Shown: positions 53,591 through 63,810 of the stretch, one piece after another
How positions within the stretch are numbered: the first letter of the stretch is position 1
Layout of the letters: the number at the start of each line of letters is the position of its first letter
From: Flavobacterium sp. W4I14
Lineage (GTDB): Bacteria > Bacteroidota > Bacteroidia > Sphingobacteriales > Sphingobacteriaceae
Direction: 5' to 3'
NCBI GenBank assembly: GCA_030817875.1
Contig: JAUSZU010000001.1
Span: 620,001 to 684,000, forward strand
DNA length: 64,000 nucleotides
Program-made: the position numbers and the translations under genes
Notes under the pieces: generated by a model
The model's input: the letters and a program-made list of their open reading frames with translations, nothing else
What the model was told of the DNA's origin: nothing
Databases searched by the model: none

Positions 53591-55279
53591 ATGAAACGAT
53601 TATATAAAATAGCATTTGGTCTGGCGGGGGCAATATTGCTTGCTTCCTGTCATAAATACGAGGCACTCGATTTTCAGGTGGCTAAACCTACAAGCTTCGC
53701 GGCCCAGGAGCAGATCGATGCCTATCAGCCATTAAAAACCTATATTGATAGAACGGCAAATCCTAAATTTAAATTTGGTGCGGGAACAAGCCTACAATCA
53801 TATCTCTCCAAAGGCGTAATTTATAGATTAACCAATAGTAATTTTGATGAAATTACACTAGGTTATGAGATGAAACACGGTGCCGTTGTACAGGCTGACG
53901 GAAGTTTGGCCTTAACCAATGTGAAAAACCTGTTGGAGACAGCGTCTAAAGCTGGTATTACAGTTTTTGGGCATACACTCGCCTGGCATGCCAATCAAAA
54001 TGCAACATATTTAAAAGGACTGATTGCTCCGGTTGTAACTCCGTCAAACGGAGGCCCAACATGGGATTTGGTAACAGGCGCTGATTTTGAAACCGATAAC
54101 GCTGCAAATTATCAAACCAATACCAATGCGGTAGCCTCATTTACAGCCTTAGGTCAGGGAGCAAATGGTATAGGTAGGGCATTGAAAATAAGTAATGCAA
54201 GCGTTCGGGCTAACGATTATGACGCACAGTTATTTGTAAAATTCTCCCCAGCTATGCAGCTCAACGAAATATATGAGCTAAAAATGGATGTACGTTCCGA
54301 TGTGGCAGCATCTTATCCTACACAAGCACATAGTACCCCTGGGACTTACTTATGGCATGATTTTTTTGGTACAATTTCACCGACAACAACATGGACAACC
54401 TATACCAAACAGATTACCATTACTCAAAAAGAAATGGCAAACACTGGTACAATTGCTTTTAATCTGGGTAAAACAGCAACAAATTTTTATTTCGATAACA
54501 TCACGCTCAAAAAATACAACCCGCTTGGCGGCACTACAATTGTAGAAAAAACTGCCGAGCAGAAAAAGACCATTTTAACCACGGCATTAGATACCTGGAT
54601 TAAAGGTATAGTTACCGCTTCAAAAGATTATGTTAAAGCTTGGGATGTGGTAAACGAGCCAATGGATGATGCAAAGCCAGCTGAGCTTAAAACTGCTGCG
54701 GGTAGAACTTCCATTGCGGCTGATGAATTCTTTTGGCAAGATTACCTGGGTAAGGATTATGCGCTAAAGGCATTTCAATTGGCCAGGCAGTATGGTAATG
54801 CGACTGATATCCATTTTATTAATGATTATAACCTAGAATATAGCATCGATAAATGCAAAGGATTAATTGATTATGTAAAGTATTTAGAAGGCAAAGGCGC
54901 AAAAATAGATGGTATTGGTACGCAAATGCACATTATAGCTACTTCTGATAAAGCAAAGATTGAAGAAATGTTCAAGTTATTGGCCGCAACTGGTAAACTT
55001 ATCAAAATATCAGAATTGGATATGGGTTTTACAGGAAATATAAAAACTGCACAGGCAACACCCGAGCAATATGCAGCTCAAGCTGAGATGTACAAATATG
55101 TCATCAAGAAATATTTTGAGCTTATTCCGGCAGCTCAGCGATATGGAATCACCATATGGGCGCCTCAGGATAGTCCAGCAACCTCAAGTTGGAGGGCAGG
55201 GGAGCCAATTGGCTTATGGACAGAAGGTTTTGTACGAAAACCAGCCTATGTTGGCACAGCAGAAGGCTTAAAAAAATAA
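53591..55279 (+). CDS. xyn10A: GH10 endo-beta-1,4-xylanase with inserted carbohydrate-binding module
   Basis: A 562-residue lipoprotein, lipobox LASC. The GH10 (beta/alpha)8 barrel is split. The first part (about 40-140) ends in 'VFGHTLAWHANQN', and a beta-sandwich of about 155 residues resembling a CBM4/CBM22 ('GADFETDNAANYQ', 'NFYFDNITLKKY') is inserted. The barrel resumes at about 320 with acid/base Glu356 in 'AWDVVNEPMDD' and nucleophile Glu475 in 'KISELDMGF', then 'ITIWAPQDSPATSSWR'. This layout matches surface xylanases of Bacteroidota xylan loci. The enzyme cuts xylan chains at the cell surface for import by XusA and XusC. It is the last gene before a strong terminator. Confidence 0.93.
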   Translation: MKRLYKIAFGLAGAILLASCHKYEALDFQVAKPTSFAAQEQIDAYQPLKTYIDRTANPKFKFGAGTSLQSYLSKGVIYRLTNSNFDEITLGYEMKHGAVVQADGSLALTNVKNLLETASKAGITVFGHTLAWHANQNATYLKGLIAPVVTPSNGGPTWDLVTGADFETDNAANYQTNTNAVASFTALGQGANGIGRALKISNASVRANDYDAQLFVKFSPAMQLNEIYELKMDVRSDVAASYPTQAHSTPGTYLWHDFFGTISPTTTWTTYTKQITITQKEMANTGTIAFNLGKTATNFYFDNITLKKYNPLGGTTIVEKTAEQKKTILTTALDTWIKGIVTASKDYVKAWDVVNEPMDDAKPAELKTAAGRTSIAADEFFWQDYLGKDYALKAFQLARQYGNATDIHFINDYNLEYSIDKCKGLIDYVKYLEGKGAKIDGIGTQMHIIATSDKAKIEEMFKLLAATGKLIKISELDMGFTGNIKTAQATPEQYAAQAEMYKYVIKKYFELIPAAQRYGITIWAPQDSPATSSWRAGEPIGLWTEGFVRKPAYVGTAEGLKK

Positions 55280-55300
55280 ATAAATTTACTACCCGCTTAA

Positions 55301-55336
55301 AGCCAGGAACAACGTTAACCGTTTCCTGGCTTTTTT
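55301..55336 (+). terminator. Rho-independent terminator ending the xylan operon
   Basis: A perfect 9-bp stem, agccaggaa (55301-55309) and ttcctggct (55323-55331), with a 13-base loop and a run of T residues to 55336, 22 bases after the xylanase stop. It marks the end of the xusA-xyn10A transcript. Confidence 0.9.
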
Positions 55337-55678
55337 ATTTGAAATTACCAGTAAAATTGACTCAGATCTAATTGCGGTTTATCCTGTCTCTTCCATCCAC
55401 ATAATTTACCATTTCATTTTCCCTGGCGCCATTTACCAACCAGATTATAACAAATTTAATATAGTTATGCAACCGATTGTTTTTTTCGAAAGTAAATGAT
55501 ATATTCGAATAGAAATTAATCAGGTATGAGCTTTACATGAGCATAATCTTTTTAAAAAGAAAATAACCAAATATTAAAATTAAACGATGTATTTCTGTGA
55601 TGAAACTGCGGGAAGGATTGTAAGCGTCTACATTTCCCCGAAAATTATCCATTGCAATATTTTCCAGACTTTCTAAGC
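55332..55678. other. Intergenic region between the xylan operon and the esterase gene
   Basis: About 345 AT-rich bases after the terminator. The esterase promoter should be here. No full TAnnTTTG match near the start and no gene-like frame were seen. Confidence 0.5.
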
Positions 55679-57601
55679 ATGACCGTAAAATCTTATCTTC
55701 CGCTTTGCGCTTTGCTCGTTACAGTTTTGTTCACGAACCTGAAGTCAAAAGCTGAGGTAAAACTTCCACAGCTAATCAGTAATCGAATGGTGCTACAACG
55801 AAATACAGATTTAAAGATCTGGGGTTGGGCCAATGCAAATGAGAAAGTTAAACTTTCTTTTAACAATAGAAAGTTTGAGGCAATTACCGGTAACGACGGG
55901 AAGTGGTTGATTATGCTTCCCAAAATGAAAGCCGGAGGCCCATATACCATGACTATTGAAGGACAGAATTTGATTACATTAACCGATATTTTAATTGGAG
56001 ACGTATATTTTTGTGCCGGCCAATCTAATATGGTGTTAGCAATGGAAAGACTGAAAGAAAATTATCCAAACGAAGTTAAGAATGATAATTTTCCTCAAAT
56101 CAGGAATTTCTTTGTACCCACAAAAGCTGATGTATCCAAAGAGTCACTGGATCTGCCAAAAGGGGAGTGGAAGTTGGCATCAGGTAAAGAATTGCTTGAG
56201 TTTGGAGGAGTTACTTATTTCTTCGCAAAGAAACTCTATCAAAAATACAAAATTCCAATTGGGATCATTAATTCCAGTGTGGGTGGAACACCAATAGAGG
56301 CTTGGATGAGTATGGATGCATTTAAGGATTTTCCTGCAGCTGAAGCCCAGATCAAAAACTTTAGGGATACCATTTATATGAACAACCTAAAAAAACAGGT
56401 GCTACCTATGCCAGTTAAAACCTTGCAATCGTCCTATGTGCCAAAAACATGGCATAAGTTCTGGATGCCGGGTTATTGGGCAGATCAGGGTGTGAGAAAC
56501 CTGAATGGCATCGTGTACTTTAAAAAAGAAATTGATGTTCCTGCGGGGATGACAGGTGTACAGGCAAAACTTTTTATGGGGCGTATTATCGATGCTGATT
56601 CTACTTTCGTAAATGGCGTTTTTGTAGGCAATATTACTTATCAATATCCTCCAAGAAGATACAATGTGCCAGCAAACCTGTTAAAATCTGGAAAAAATAC
56701 CATTTTAGTAAAAGTTACAAATACAATGGGCAAAGGTGGCTTTGTGCCTGATAAAAATTATTCGCTACAGGCCAACGGACAAATAATTGACTTAAGAGGC
56801 GAATGGGATTACCAGGTGAACCAGGTATTTCCTAAACCAAGTTATTCCCCGTCAGGACAGCAGATTATCCAGCCAATTGTGGCACAAAGTTCTCCTACGG
56901 GACTTTACAATACCATGGTTGCACCTGCAATTAATTATAGTATAAGTGGCTTTTTATGGTACCAGGGTGAAACAAATGCAGGCAAGCCAAGAGCATACGC
57001 CAAACTGCTACCTGCACTGATTAACGATTGGAGAAGTAAATGGGGCTTAGGCAATATTCCGTTTTTATTTGCACAACTACCCAATTATATGGAGGTTGAT
57101 TATGTTCCCGTTGAGAGCGACTGGGCACAACTTCGGCAGAGCCAACTCCAAACCTTAAAAGTGCCAAATACAGGAATGTCTGTTGGGCTCGGTGCCGGTG
57201 AATGGAATGATATTCATCCCCTGAACAAAAAAACAATTGGCGAGCGTTTGGCTTTGTGGGCCGAAAAGCTGATTTATGGTGAAAAAAACATTGTTTACTC
57301 AGGTCCGATCTACAGATCAGCAATAGTGCAAGGAAATAAGGTGATTTTGAATTTTGATCATGTGGGAAGTGGACTAACTGCGAAAGGTGAACCCGAACTT
57401 TACCATTTTGCCATTGCAGGTGCCGATAAAAAATATATTTGGGCTAAAGCTAAAATTGAAGGTAACACCGTAATGGTTTGGAACAATAGAATTTCCAGTC
57501 CTGTTGCTGTTCGATACGCCTGGGCAGATAATCCCGACGGTGCAAATTTATATAACGCAGAGGGCTTGCCGGCATCTCCGTTCGAAGCTGAAATAAAATA
57601 G
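55679..57601 (+). CDS. SGNH-type sialate O-acetylesterase-like enzyme (probable acetylxylan esterase)
   Basis: About 640 residues, exported; ATG at 55679 (MTVKSYLPLC) gives a signal peptide ending about SKA-E. The SGNH hydrolase is split by a beta-sandwich. Block I is 'CAGQSNMVLAME' (nucleophile Ser about 116), followed by 'SSVGGTPIEAWMS' and 'FLWYQGETNAGKPRAYAKL', and a late Asp-x-x-His block 'GEWNDIHPLNKKTIGERLA'. The insert (about 250-390, 'GIVYFKKEIDVPAG', 'VNGVFVGNITYQYPPRRY') resembles a GH2-type sugar-binding domain. Its position in the xylan locus suggests removal of acetyl groups from xylo-oligosaccharides, rather than sialic acid. Confidence 0.87.
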   Translation: MTVKSYLPLCALLVTVLFTNLKSKAEVKLPQLISNRMVLQRNTDLKIWGWANANEKVKLSFNNRKFEAITGNDGKWLIMLPKMKAGGPYTMTIEGQNLITLTDILIGDVYFCAGQSNMVLAMERLKENYPNEVKNDNFPQIRNFFVPTKADVSKESLDLPKGEWKLASGKELLEFGGVTYFFAKKLYQKYKIPIGIINSSVGGTPIEAWMSMDAFKDFPAAEAQIKNFRDTIYMNNLKKQVLPMPVKTLQSSYVPKTWHKFWMPGYWADQGVRNLNGIVYFKKEIDVPAGMTGVQAKLFMGRIIDADSTFVNGVFVGNITYQYPPRRYNVPANLLKSGKNTILVKVTNTMGKGGFVPDKNYSLQANGQIIDLRGEWDYQVNQVFPKPSYSPSGQQIIQPIVAQSSPTGLYNTMVAPAINYSISGFLWYQGETNAGKPRAYAKLLPALINDWRSKWGLGNIPFLFAQLPNYMEVDYVPVESDWAQLRQSQLQTLKVPNTGMSVGLGAGEWNDIHPLNKKTIGERLALWAEKLIYGEKNIVYSGPIYRSAIVQGNKVILNFDHVGSGLTAKGEPELYHFAIAGADKKYIWAKAKIEGNTVMVWNNRISSPVAVRYAWADNPDGANLYNAEGLPASPFEAEIK

Positions 57602-57730
57602 TATAAATTAGGGGTGTTAACTATATTTACGCACAAAGCAAATATAAATCCACAGTGTACCAAGGTGAGCTAAGCAAGCCCTGCACTAGTACAATCACAA
57701 TCCAGATCGCTAAAGCGTGAATCTATTGTT

Positions 57731-60700
57731 ATGATGTTAAAACGAGTATCAGGTATAAGTGCAATGTTTCTTCTAGGGATATTGTTATTGACGTACACCA
57801 TTGTAAAGGGGCAAGGTAACCCCAATTTCATTACCCTCAATACTAAAAATGGCCTTTCTTCAAATACTGTAAACACCATCCTGCAAGATCATAACGGCCT
57901 TGTGTGGTTTGGTACCAGCGATGGACTGAATAAGTTCGATGGTACCAATTTTACCGTTTATACTACTAAAAGTGGCGATAGCACAAGCATTCCCTCTAAC
58001 AATATCTCGGCACTTTTAGAAGACCGGAGTGGAAGACTTTGGGTGGGTACAAACGGAGGGGGGCTCGCCTACTATGATGCTAAGAAAAACACATTTAAAT
58101 CATTTGTAGGTGAAGGTATCCCGAATCGTAACAACCCATTTAATGTATTAACACTTTATGAAGATAGAACCGGAAATATCTGGGTAGGTACTTTTGGCGG
58201 ATACCGGGTGATCAATACCAAAACGTTTAAGGTAAAAAATGTAGGTATCGGTGCATTGATGGGCAACGGTTCCAGTGTGCTTTCTTTTCTTCAAGGTAGT
58301 GGCAGTAAGATATGGATCGGCACCAATTTAGGGCTTTTGGCGCTTAACTTAACCACTGGTGCCACCGAGAAGTTTATCCATCATCCCAACGACCCTTCAG
58401 GCCTTACTGATAATTTCATTAAAACTATGGTTAAGGATGAAAAGGGAAGGATATTTTTTGGTACCTATAATGGCCTCAATATGTTGTTGGATGATGAAAA
58501 GCATTTCAAATCCTTTTTGCAATCGGGTGATAAGTTGTTTTCAAAGGACATTATTTATGCTGCCAGATTGGAAAAAGGAGGTAAATTGTGGTTAGGAACC
58601 GAGGATGGGGTAACTATTTTCGATACCGCCACCGAGGTTTTCTCAAATATTCGTCCCAACAAACGGGAAACCTTTGGTCTTAGTCATAAGTCGGTTAGAA
58701 GCATTTGTATGGCCAATAATGGTATTATTTGGCTTGGTACGTACCAAGGTGGCGTTAATAAATTCGATCCAAATTTAGCACTGTTTAACCTAAAGCGTAG
58801 TAGTCCATTTGATCCTAAAGGACTTTCATCACCCATTGTCACTTCCTTTGCCGAATTCTCAAAACGAAAAATCTTTGTGGGCACGGATGGCGGAGGACTA
58901 CATTTTTTCGATCGGGACAAAGGCGTGTTCGAGCATATCGACATGAAAAGCAAAATTGATTTTTCCCGAAATCCATTGTCCATCCTTACGCTAATGCTCG
59001 ATTCAAGGGGCACGCTTTGGGTGGGAACCTATCAGCATGGCTTATTTGCCTATAATCCCAAAACCAAAACTTACAAACAATTCCTGGCCGGACCATCGGC
59101 AACTGATCTTAGTCAAAACGAAATTTTCGCTATCAAAGAAGATAGCAAGGGTTTGATATGGATTGGTACAAACGGAGCTGGAGTAAATGTATTTGATTAT
59201 AAGACGAATTCATTTACCCGGTACGGCACCCAATCCTCGCCACCTATGGTGCTCCCTAGTAACGGTTTTATACGTGCAATTGTAGAAGATCCTTACGGAA
59301 ATATGTGGATATCATCCAGCGGAACGGGAATAGCTGTATTTCAACGCAACAACGGGAAATTTAAAGTATACCGAAAAGCAAATAGCGGACTTTCTAATGA
59401 TGTGGTATTGAGTTTGTTATGTGATAGTAGAGGGAATATATGGGCCGGAACTGATGGCGCCGGGCTCGATCTTTTCGATCGCCGTACCGGAAAATTTACC
59501 AATTTTAACGAAACAAACGGATTGCCTAATGCAATTGTTTACAAAATATTGGAAGGCAGAGACGGTCTGATTTGGTTCAGTACCGATAATGGCATCAGCT
59601 GTCTTGATCCAGAAACAAAAAAAATAAAAAACTTTGGGCGTCCCAATGGAGTGCAAGACAGTCCTTTTATATTGAGTTCGGGAATCAGCACTTCAGATGG
59701 TGAGCTTTATTTTGGCGGGCAAGACGGTTTCAACTATTTTAATCCGCTTGAATTGCCTTCCAATAATGTGGTTCCAAATGTGTTGCTTACCGAGTTAAAG
59801 GTAGCCAATACTGTTGTACTCCCTGGTGAGAAATCACCTATTGAAGAGCAGATTGGCTTCGCAAAAAAGATTAAACTGAGCTATGGGCAAAATTTCTCAA
59901 TTAGTTATGTAGCGTTAAATTATACAGCACCGCAACAAAACCACTATTCCTATCGCCTTGTTGGTTTAGATGATGGCTGGAATGAAGTTGGTAAGGAGAA
60001 AACAGCATATTATACGAATTTGGACCCTGGAGATTACATTTTTCAGGTAAGGGCAAGTAACAACGACGGCGTTTGGAGCGATAAAATCACTTCAATTTCT
60101 GTTCATATACAACCGCCCTTCTGGAGAACCATTTATGCTTATGTTTTTTATGTAATCTTAATTGGTACAATCCTGTTTGCCATCAGGCGACGGGGAATTC
60201 AGCGCATCAAACAGCAACTTGCTATTGAACAAGCCCAGATCAATGCTGAACAAAGGATCCTACAGCAGCGAAAGGATGCAGAACGTGCCCATGCATTGGA
60301 TATACAAAAGATCAAATTCCTTACCAATTTAAGCCACGAATTTAGAACACCGATTTCATTGATTTTGGCACCCGTTGATAAGTTACTTGCTGTTAAACAG
60401 GAATCTGCTGTAGCCGGTCAGGTAAAGATGATCCGTAGAAACGCACGGAGACTGTTAAATCTGGTCAATCAACTGCTCGATTTTAGAAAAATGGAAGAAC
60501 AGGAACTGAAGTTGAACCTGAACGAGGCCGATCTCATTACTTTTATCAGTGAAGCCGCAGAAGCATTCCAGGATCTTTCCGAGCGCAAGAAAATTTCACT
60601 TCGTATTAACAGCGATATTAAAAATCTGAAAACGCATTTTGATCAGGATAAAATGGAAAGGATTGTATTTAATCTGCTTTCTAACGCATTTAAATTTACA

Positions 60701-61873
60701 AAAGAAGGTGGGGAAGTATCGCTTAACATGTTCCTCAGATCTGCTGCTGATCAGACTAAGCCGGTATTTTGTATCGAGGTTTCAGACACCGGGATAGGCA
60801 TTGCGCACCAAAGTAAAGATAGGGTGTTCGATCGTTTTTTTATGGATAACAACGTGAGTTCTATCTTAAATCAAGGCAGTGGAATCGGATTGTCGATTGT
60901 AAAAGAGTTTGTAGAACTGCACGGTGGGCAGATTACCGTGGAAAGTGAACTCGGAAAAGGAACTGCGTTTTTGGTTTCTATACCAGTTGAGATAGTGGAT
61001 GAAGAAAATGATCAAGAGGTTGACGAAACAGCCTATAGTTTTACAAACGAAGAACTGGATGAATCCGTTACTGAGCCAGCAACTAACGAGGTCAAGATGC
61101 CCACAATCCTTTTGGTTGAAGACAATGAGGAATTTAGATTTTACCTGAAAGATAGTCTGCAGCCTTTTTATCATATTATAGAGGCGTCAAATGGTAAAGA
61201 AGGTTGGCAGAAAACACTTTCCGGACACCCGCAATTAGTTGTTACCGACATCAGTATGCCGGAAATGAATGGCATTGAGCTAAGCCAGAAAATAAAGGCA
61301 GACAAAAGAACAAGTCATATCCCGGTGATCCTATTAACCGCAATCAGTGGAGAAGAAGACCAGGTTAAAGGCCTGAAATCCGGTGCCAACGACTACCTCA
61401 CCAAGCCTTTTAATTTTGATATTCTCCATGCAAAAATTGACAACTTATTGTTGTTTAACCGCTCGGTAAAAAATGCGTATTCTAAACAGGTGCAGGTACA
61501 GGCTAAAGAAATCGAGATTGAGTCTAGCGAAGTTAAGTTGTTGAATAAAATCGTCCAGTATATTGATGAAAAGCTTAACAATCCAGAACTCTCAGTAGAG
61601 GAACTAAGCAGGCATGTGGGCATGAGCAGGGGTTCTCTTTATCACAAACTGCTCGAAATTACTGGTTTAACACCAATCGAATACATTAGATCCGTAAAAC
61701 TGGAAAGGGCAGTAGAATTATTGGAGAAAAGTGATTACAACGTTGCCCAAATCGCATATATGACTGGTTTTGGTACACCAAGCTATTTTTCGAAGCTTTT
61801 TAAAGCCCAGTTTAATATGCTTCCATCCGAATATATCAATGTAAAACGAAAAGATAAACGCGTGAAGCTTTAA
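57731..61873 (+). CDS. Hybrid two-component system sensor/regulator (HTCS) of the xylan locus
   Basis: A 1380-residue protein, same layout as the HTCS at 20.5 kb: signal peptide ending VKG-Q, many propeller blades ('VWFGTSDGLNKFDG', 'LWVGTNGGGLAYYD', 'IWVGTFGGYRVIN'), Y_Y_Y domain, membrane helix (about 797-817), HisKA 'FLTNLSHEFRTPISLI' (His about 867), ATPase 'NLLSNAFKFTKEGG' and GSGIGLSIV, receiver 'TILLVEDNEEFRFYL' with phospho-acceptor about D1173 in 'LVVTDISMPEMNG', and AraC-type HTH with 'ELSRHVGMSRGSLYHKLLEI'. It most likely detects xylo-oligosaccharides in the periplasm and activates the xus operon. It sits between esterase and GH43 genes on the same strand. Confidence 0.95.
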   Translation: MMLKRVSGISAMFLLGILLLTYTIVKGQGNPNFITLNTKNGLSSNTVNTILQDHNGLVWFGTSDGLNKFDGTNFTVYTTKSGDSTSIPSNNISALLEDRSGRLWVGTNGGGLAYYDAKKNTFKSFVGEGIPNRNNPFNVLTLYEDRTGNIWVGTFGGYRVINTKTFKVKNVGIGALMGNGSSVLSFLQGSGSKIWIGTNLGLLALNLTTGATEKFIHHPNDPSGLTDNFIKTMVKDEKGRIFFGTYNGLNMLLDDEKHFKSFLQSGDKLFSKDIIYAARLEKGGKLWLGTEDGVTIFDTATEVFSNIRPNKRETFGLSHKSVRSICMANNGIIWLGTYQGGVNKFDPNLALFNLKRSSPFDPKGLSSPIVTSFAEFSKRKIFVGTDGGGLHFFDRDKGVFEHIDMKSKIDFSRNPLSILTLMLDSRGTLWVGTYQHGLFAYNPKTKTYKQFLAGPSATDLSQNEIFAIKEDSKGLIWIGTNGAGVNVFDYKTNSFTRYGTQSSPPMVLPSNGFIRAIVEDPYGNMWISSSGTGIAVFQRNNGKFKVYRKANSGLSNDVVLSLLCDSRGNIWAGTDGAGLDLFDRRTGKFTNFNETNGLPNAIVYKILEGRDGLIWFSTDNGISCLDPETKKIKNFGRPNGVQDSPFILSSGISTSDGELYFGGQDGFNYFNPLELPSNNVVPNVLLTELKVANTVVLPGEKSPIEEQIGFAKKIKLSYGQNFSISYVALNYTAPQQNHYSYRLVGLDDGWNEVGKEKTAYYTNLDPGDYIFQVRASNNDGVWSDKITSISVHIQPPFWRTIYAYVFYVILIGTILFAIRRRGIQRIKQQLAIEQAQINAEQRILQQRKDAERAHALDIQKIKFLTNLSHEFRTPISLILAPVDKLLAVKQESAVAGQVKMIRRNARRLLNLVNQLLDFRKMEEQELKLNLNEADLITFISEAAEAFQDLSERKKISLRINSDIKNLKTHFDQDKMERIVFNLLSNAFKFTKEGGEVSLNMFLRSAADQTKPVFCIEVSDTGIGIAHQSKDRVFDRFFMDNNVSSILNQGSGIGLSIVKEFVELHGGQITVESELGKGTAFLVSIPVEIVDEENDQEVDETAYSFTNEELDESVTEPATNEVKMPTILLVEDNEEFRFYLKDSLQPFYHIIEASNGKEGWQKTLSGHPQLVVTDISMPEMNGIELSQKIKADKRTSHIPVILLTAISGEEDQVKGLKSGANDYLTKPFNFDILHAKIDNLLLFNRSVKNAYSKQVQVQAKEIEIESSEVKLLNKIVQYIDEKLNNPELSVEELSRHVGMSRGSLYHKLLEITGLTPIEYIRSVKLERAVELLEKSDYNVAQIAYMTGFGTPSYFSKLFKAQFNMLPSEYINVKRKDKRVKL

Positions 61874-61962
61874 AATCCATCTCAGTATATTTCTTGTTTA
61901 AAAAACAAACATCTGGAGCTTTCTTTTGAACAAATGGCTCATGCCAGTAAGACTGTAGATGT

Positions 61963-61970
61963 TAGTTTTG
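61963..61970 (+). promoter_or_regulatory. Bacteroidota-type -7 promoter element (TAGTTTTG)
   Basis: TAGTTTTG fits TAnnTTTG exactly and lies 21 bases before the GH43 ATG at 61992, giving a short leader. No clear TTG -33 element was found at the usual distance, so the call is tentative. Confidence 0.4.
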
Positions 61971-61991
61971 AGCATAACCAACGTGCATTTT

Positions 61992-63647
61992 ATGAAAAAA
62001 CTTCTTCTATTGATCGCCCTTCTTTATACTGGCTATTCGTATGGACAAATTAAATTTACAAACCCGATTATGGCAGGGTTTTATCCTGATCCCAGTGTAA
62101 CCAAAGTGGGAAGCGATTATTACCTTGTTAATTCAACCTTCGCCTATTTTCCAGGGGTTCCGGTGTTCCATAGCAAAGATTTAAAAAATTGGAAGCAGAT
62201 CGGTAATGTGATCGATCGCCCATCACAAATGACTTTTTTCGGTGATCGTACCTCTAGAGGGCTTTTTGCACCCTCAATCAATTATTATAAAGGGACATTT
62301 TATATGACCTGTACCAATATCGATAAGCGCGGAAATTTTGTAATGACGTCAAAAAAACCTGAAGGACCATGGAGTGATCCCGTTTGGTTACCGCAAGTGA
62401 GAGGGATTGACCCATCACTGTTTTTTGATCAGGACAAAGCCTATATCGTTTATAACAGCGATGCGCCGGATAATAAGCCCCTATATCCAGGGCACCGGAC
62501 CATCCGTACTTTTCAGTTCGATCCAGTAGGCCTAAAAGTAGTGGGTGAAGAAGTTCAGCTGGTAAATGGTGGGGTAGACATCAGCAAAAAACCGGTCTGG
62601 ATTGAAGGCCCGCACATTTTTAAACGAGGCGATTGGTATTATCTCTGTGCTGCCGAAGGAGGTACTTCCGTTAATCACTCACAGGTAATTTTAAGAAGCA
62701 AGCAAGCCACCGGACCTTATGTTCCTTATGAGAAAAACCCGATATTGACGCAGCGCGATTTAGATCCAAACCGTAAAGACCCGATTACCTCTACCGGGCA
62801 TGCAGAATTGGTTGATGGTCCAGATGGGAAAACTTACGCCATTTTCCTGGCGGTAAGACCTTATGAAGGCAATCATTACAATACTGGGAGGGAAACATTT
62901 ATCGCACCGGTTAAATGGGTAGATGGCTGGCCAATCATCAATCCAGACCAAAAAGAAGTTCAATATAGTTATACTGCAGATTTTAAGGAAGTAAAACAGG
63001 TTGCCCCACCACAAAGTGGAAACTTTGCCTACAGAACTACCTTTGATAAAAAACTTGATCAATCATTATTGTTTCTAAGAACCAATGATACCAGCTGGTA
63101 TAGGTTGGATAAAGAAAATGGCTTAACAATGAAGTTACTGCCAGAAACGTGCATGGGGCTAGGAAATCCAGCATTTATCGGCAAAAGACAGCAGCATTTA
63201 ACCGGTAGCGCGTCAACCCAGATGACTTTTACGGCGTCGCAGCCAAATGAAAAAGCAGGAATGCTTATCTTTCAAGGTGAATATAATTTTTATTACATCT
63301 GCAAATCAATAAAAGATGGCAAGCAGGTGGTTCAGCTTTACAAAGGAAACCGAGCTACTAAGGGTATGGACTTGATTATTGAAATTCCGGTAAAAGCTAA
63401 AACCCTGCAGTTTAAAATAGAAGCTTATCGAGGGCTTTACAATTTTCTCTACGCTGAAAGTCCGGGCAAATGGAAAATATTAAAGGATAAAGTGGACGGA
63501 AAGTTTTTGAGTACTGAAACCGCAGGAGGTTTTGTTGGGTCACTTTATGCACTTTATGGCACTTCATCTGAAGAAAACACTAAAAGTACAGCTTCTTTTA
63601 AATGGTTAGATTATAGCGGTAATGATGCCATTTACAAGCAAAAATAG
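61992..63647 (+). CDS. GH43 beta-xylosidase/alpha-L-arabinofuranosidase
   Basis: A 551-residue exported enzyme. ATG at 61992 (MKKLLLLIALLYTGYSYG) is the signal-peptide start; an upstream frame to 61959 would add a promoter-overlapping tail. GH43 triad: base Asp33 in 'FYPDPSVTKVGSDYYLVNS', Asp140 in 'RGIDPSLFF', acid Glu205 in 'WIEGPHIFKRGDWYYLCAA'. Residues from about 330 form the C-terminal GH43_C2-like sandwich ('YRTTFDKKLDQSLLFLRTN', 'WYRLDKENGLTMKLLPE'), as in XynB-type beta-xylosidases. It would finish xylo-oligosaccharides or remove arabinose branches after import to the periplasm. A two-way terminator follows. Confidence 0.93.
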   Translation: MKKLLLLIALLYTGYSYGQIKFTNPIMAGFYPDPSVTKVGSDYYLVNSTFAYFPGVPVFHSKDLKNWKQIGNVIDRPSQMTFFGDRTSRGLFAPSINYYKGTFYMTCTNIDKRGNFVMTSKKPEGPWSDPVWLPQVRGIDPSLFFDQDKAYIVYNSDAPDNKPLYPGHRTIRTFQFDPVGLKVVGEEVQLVNGGVDISKKPVWIEGPHIFKRGDWYYLCAAEGGTSVNHSQVILRSKQATGPYVPYEKNPILTQRDLDPNRKDPITSTGHAELVDGPDGKTYAIFLAVRPYEGNHYNTGRETFIAPVKWVDGWPIINPDQKEVQYSYTADFKEVKQVAPPQSGNFAYRTTFDKKLDQSLLFLRTNDTSWYRLDKENGLTMKLLPETCMGLGNPAFIGKRQQHLTGSASTQMTFTASQPNEKAGMLIFQGEYNFYYICKSIKDGKQVVQLYKGNRATKGMDLIIEIPVKAKTLQFKIEAYRGLYNFLYAESPGKWKILKDKVDGKFLSTETAGGFVGSLYALYGTSSEENTKSTASFKWLDYSGNDAIYKQK

Positions 63648-63754
63648 ATAAGACATGTTTTCTGTTGATCTTATTGCTAGAAGCATATTAAAGAATTAAT
63701 TGAGGTAACCTATGTTACATGCGAAGAGTTCTTCCAGGTTAATTAGTTCTAAAA

Positions 63755-63789
63755 AAAACCTCGCAGGTGCAATACCTCCGAGGTTTTTT
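63755..63789. terminator. Bidirectional terminator between convergent genes
   Basis: A-run and stem aaaacctcg (63755-63763) pair with cgaggtttt (63779-63787), with an inner aggt/acct stem and loop gcaat, and T residues beyond. A-rich on the left and T-rich on the right, it can stop transcripts of both the GH43 gene and the convergent minus-strand gene. Confidence 0.88.
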
Positions 63790-63810
63790 GTTTAAACATA
63801 GGGTGAAATT

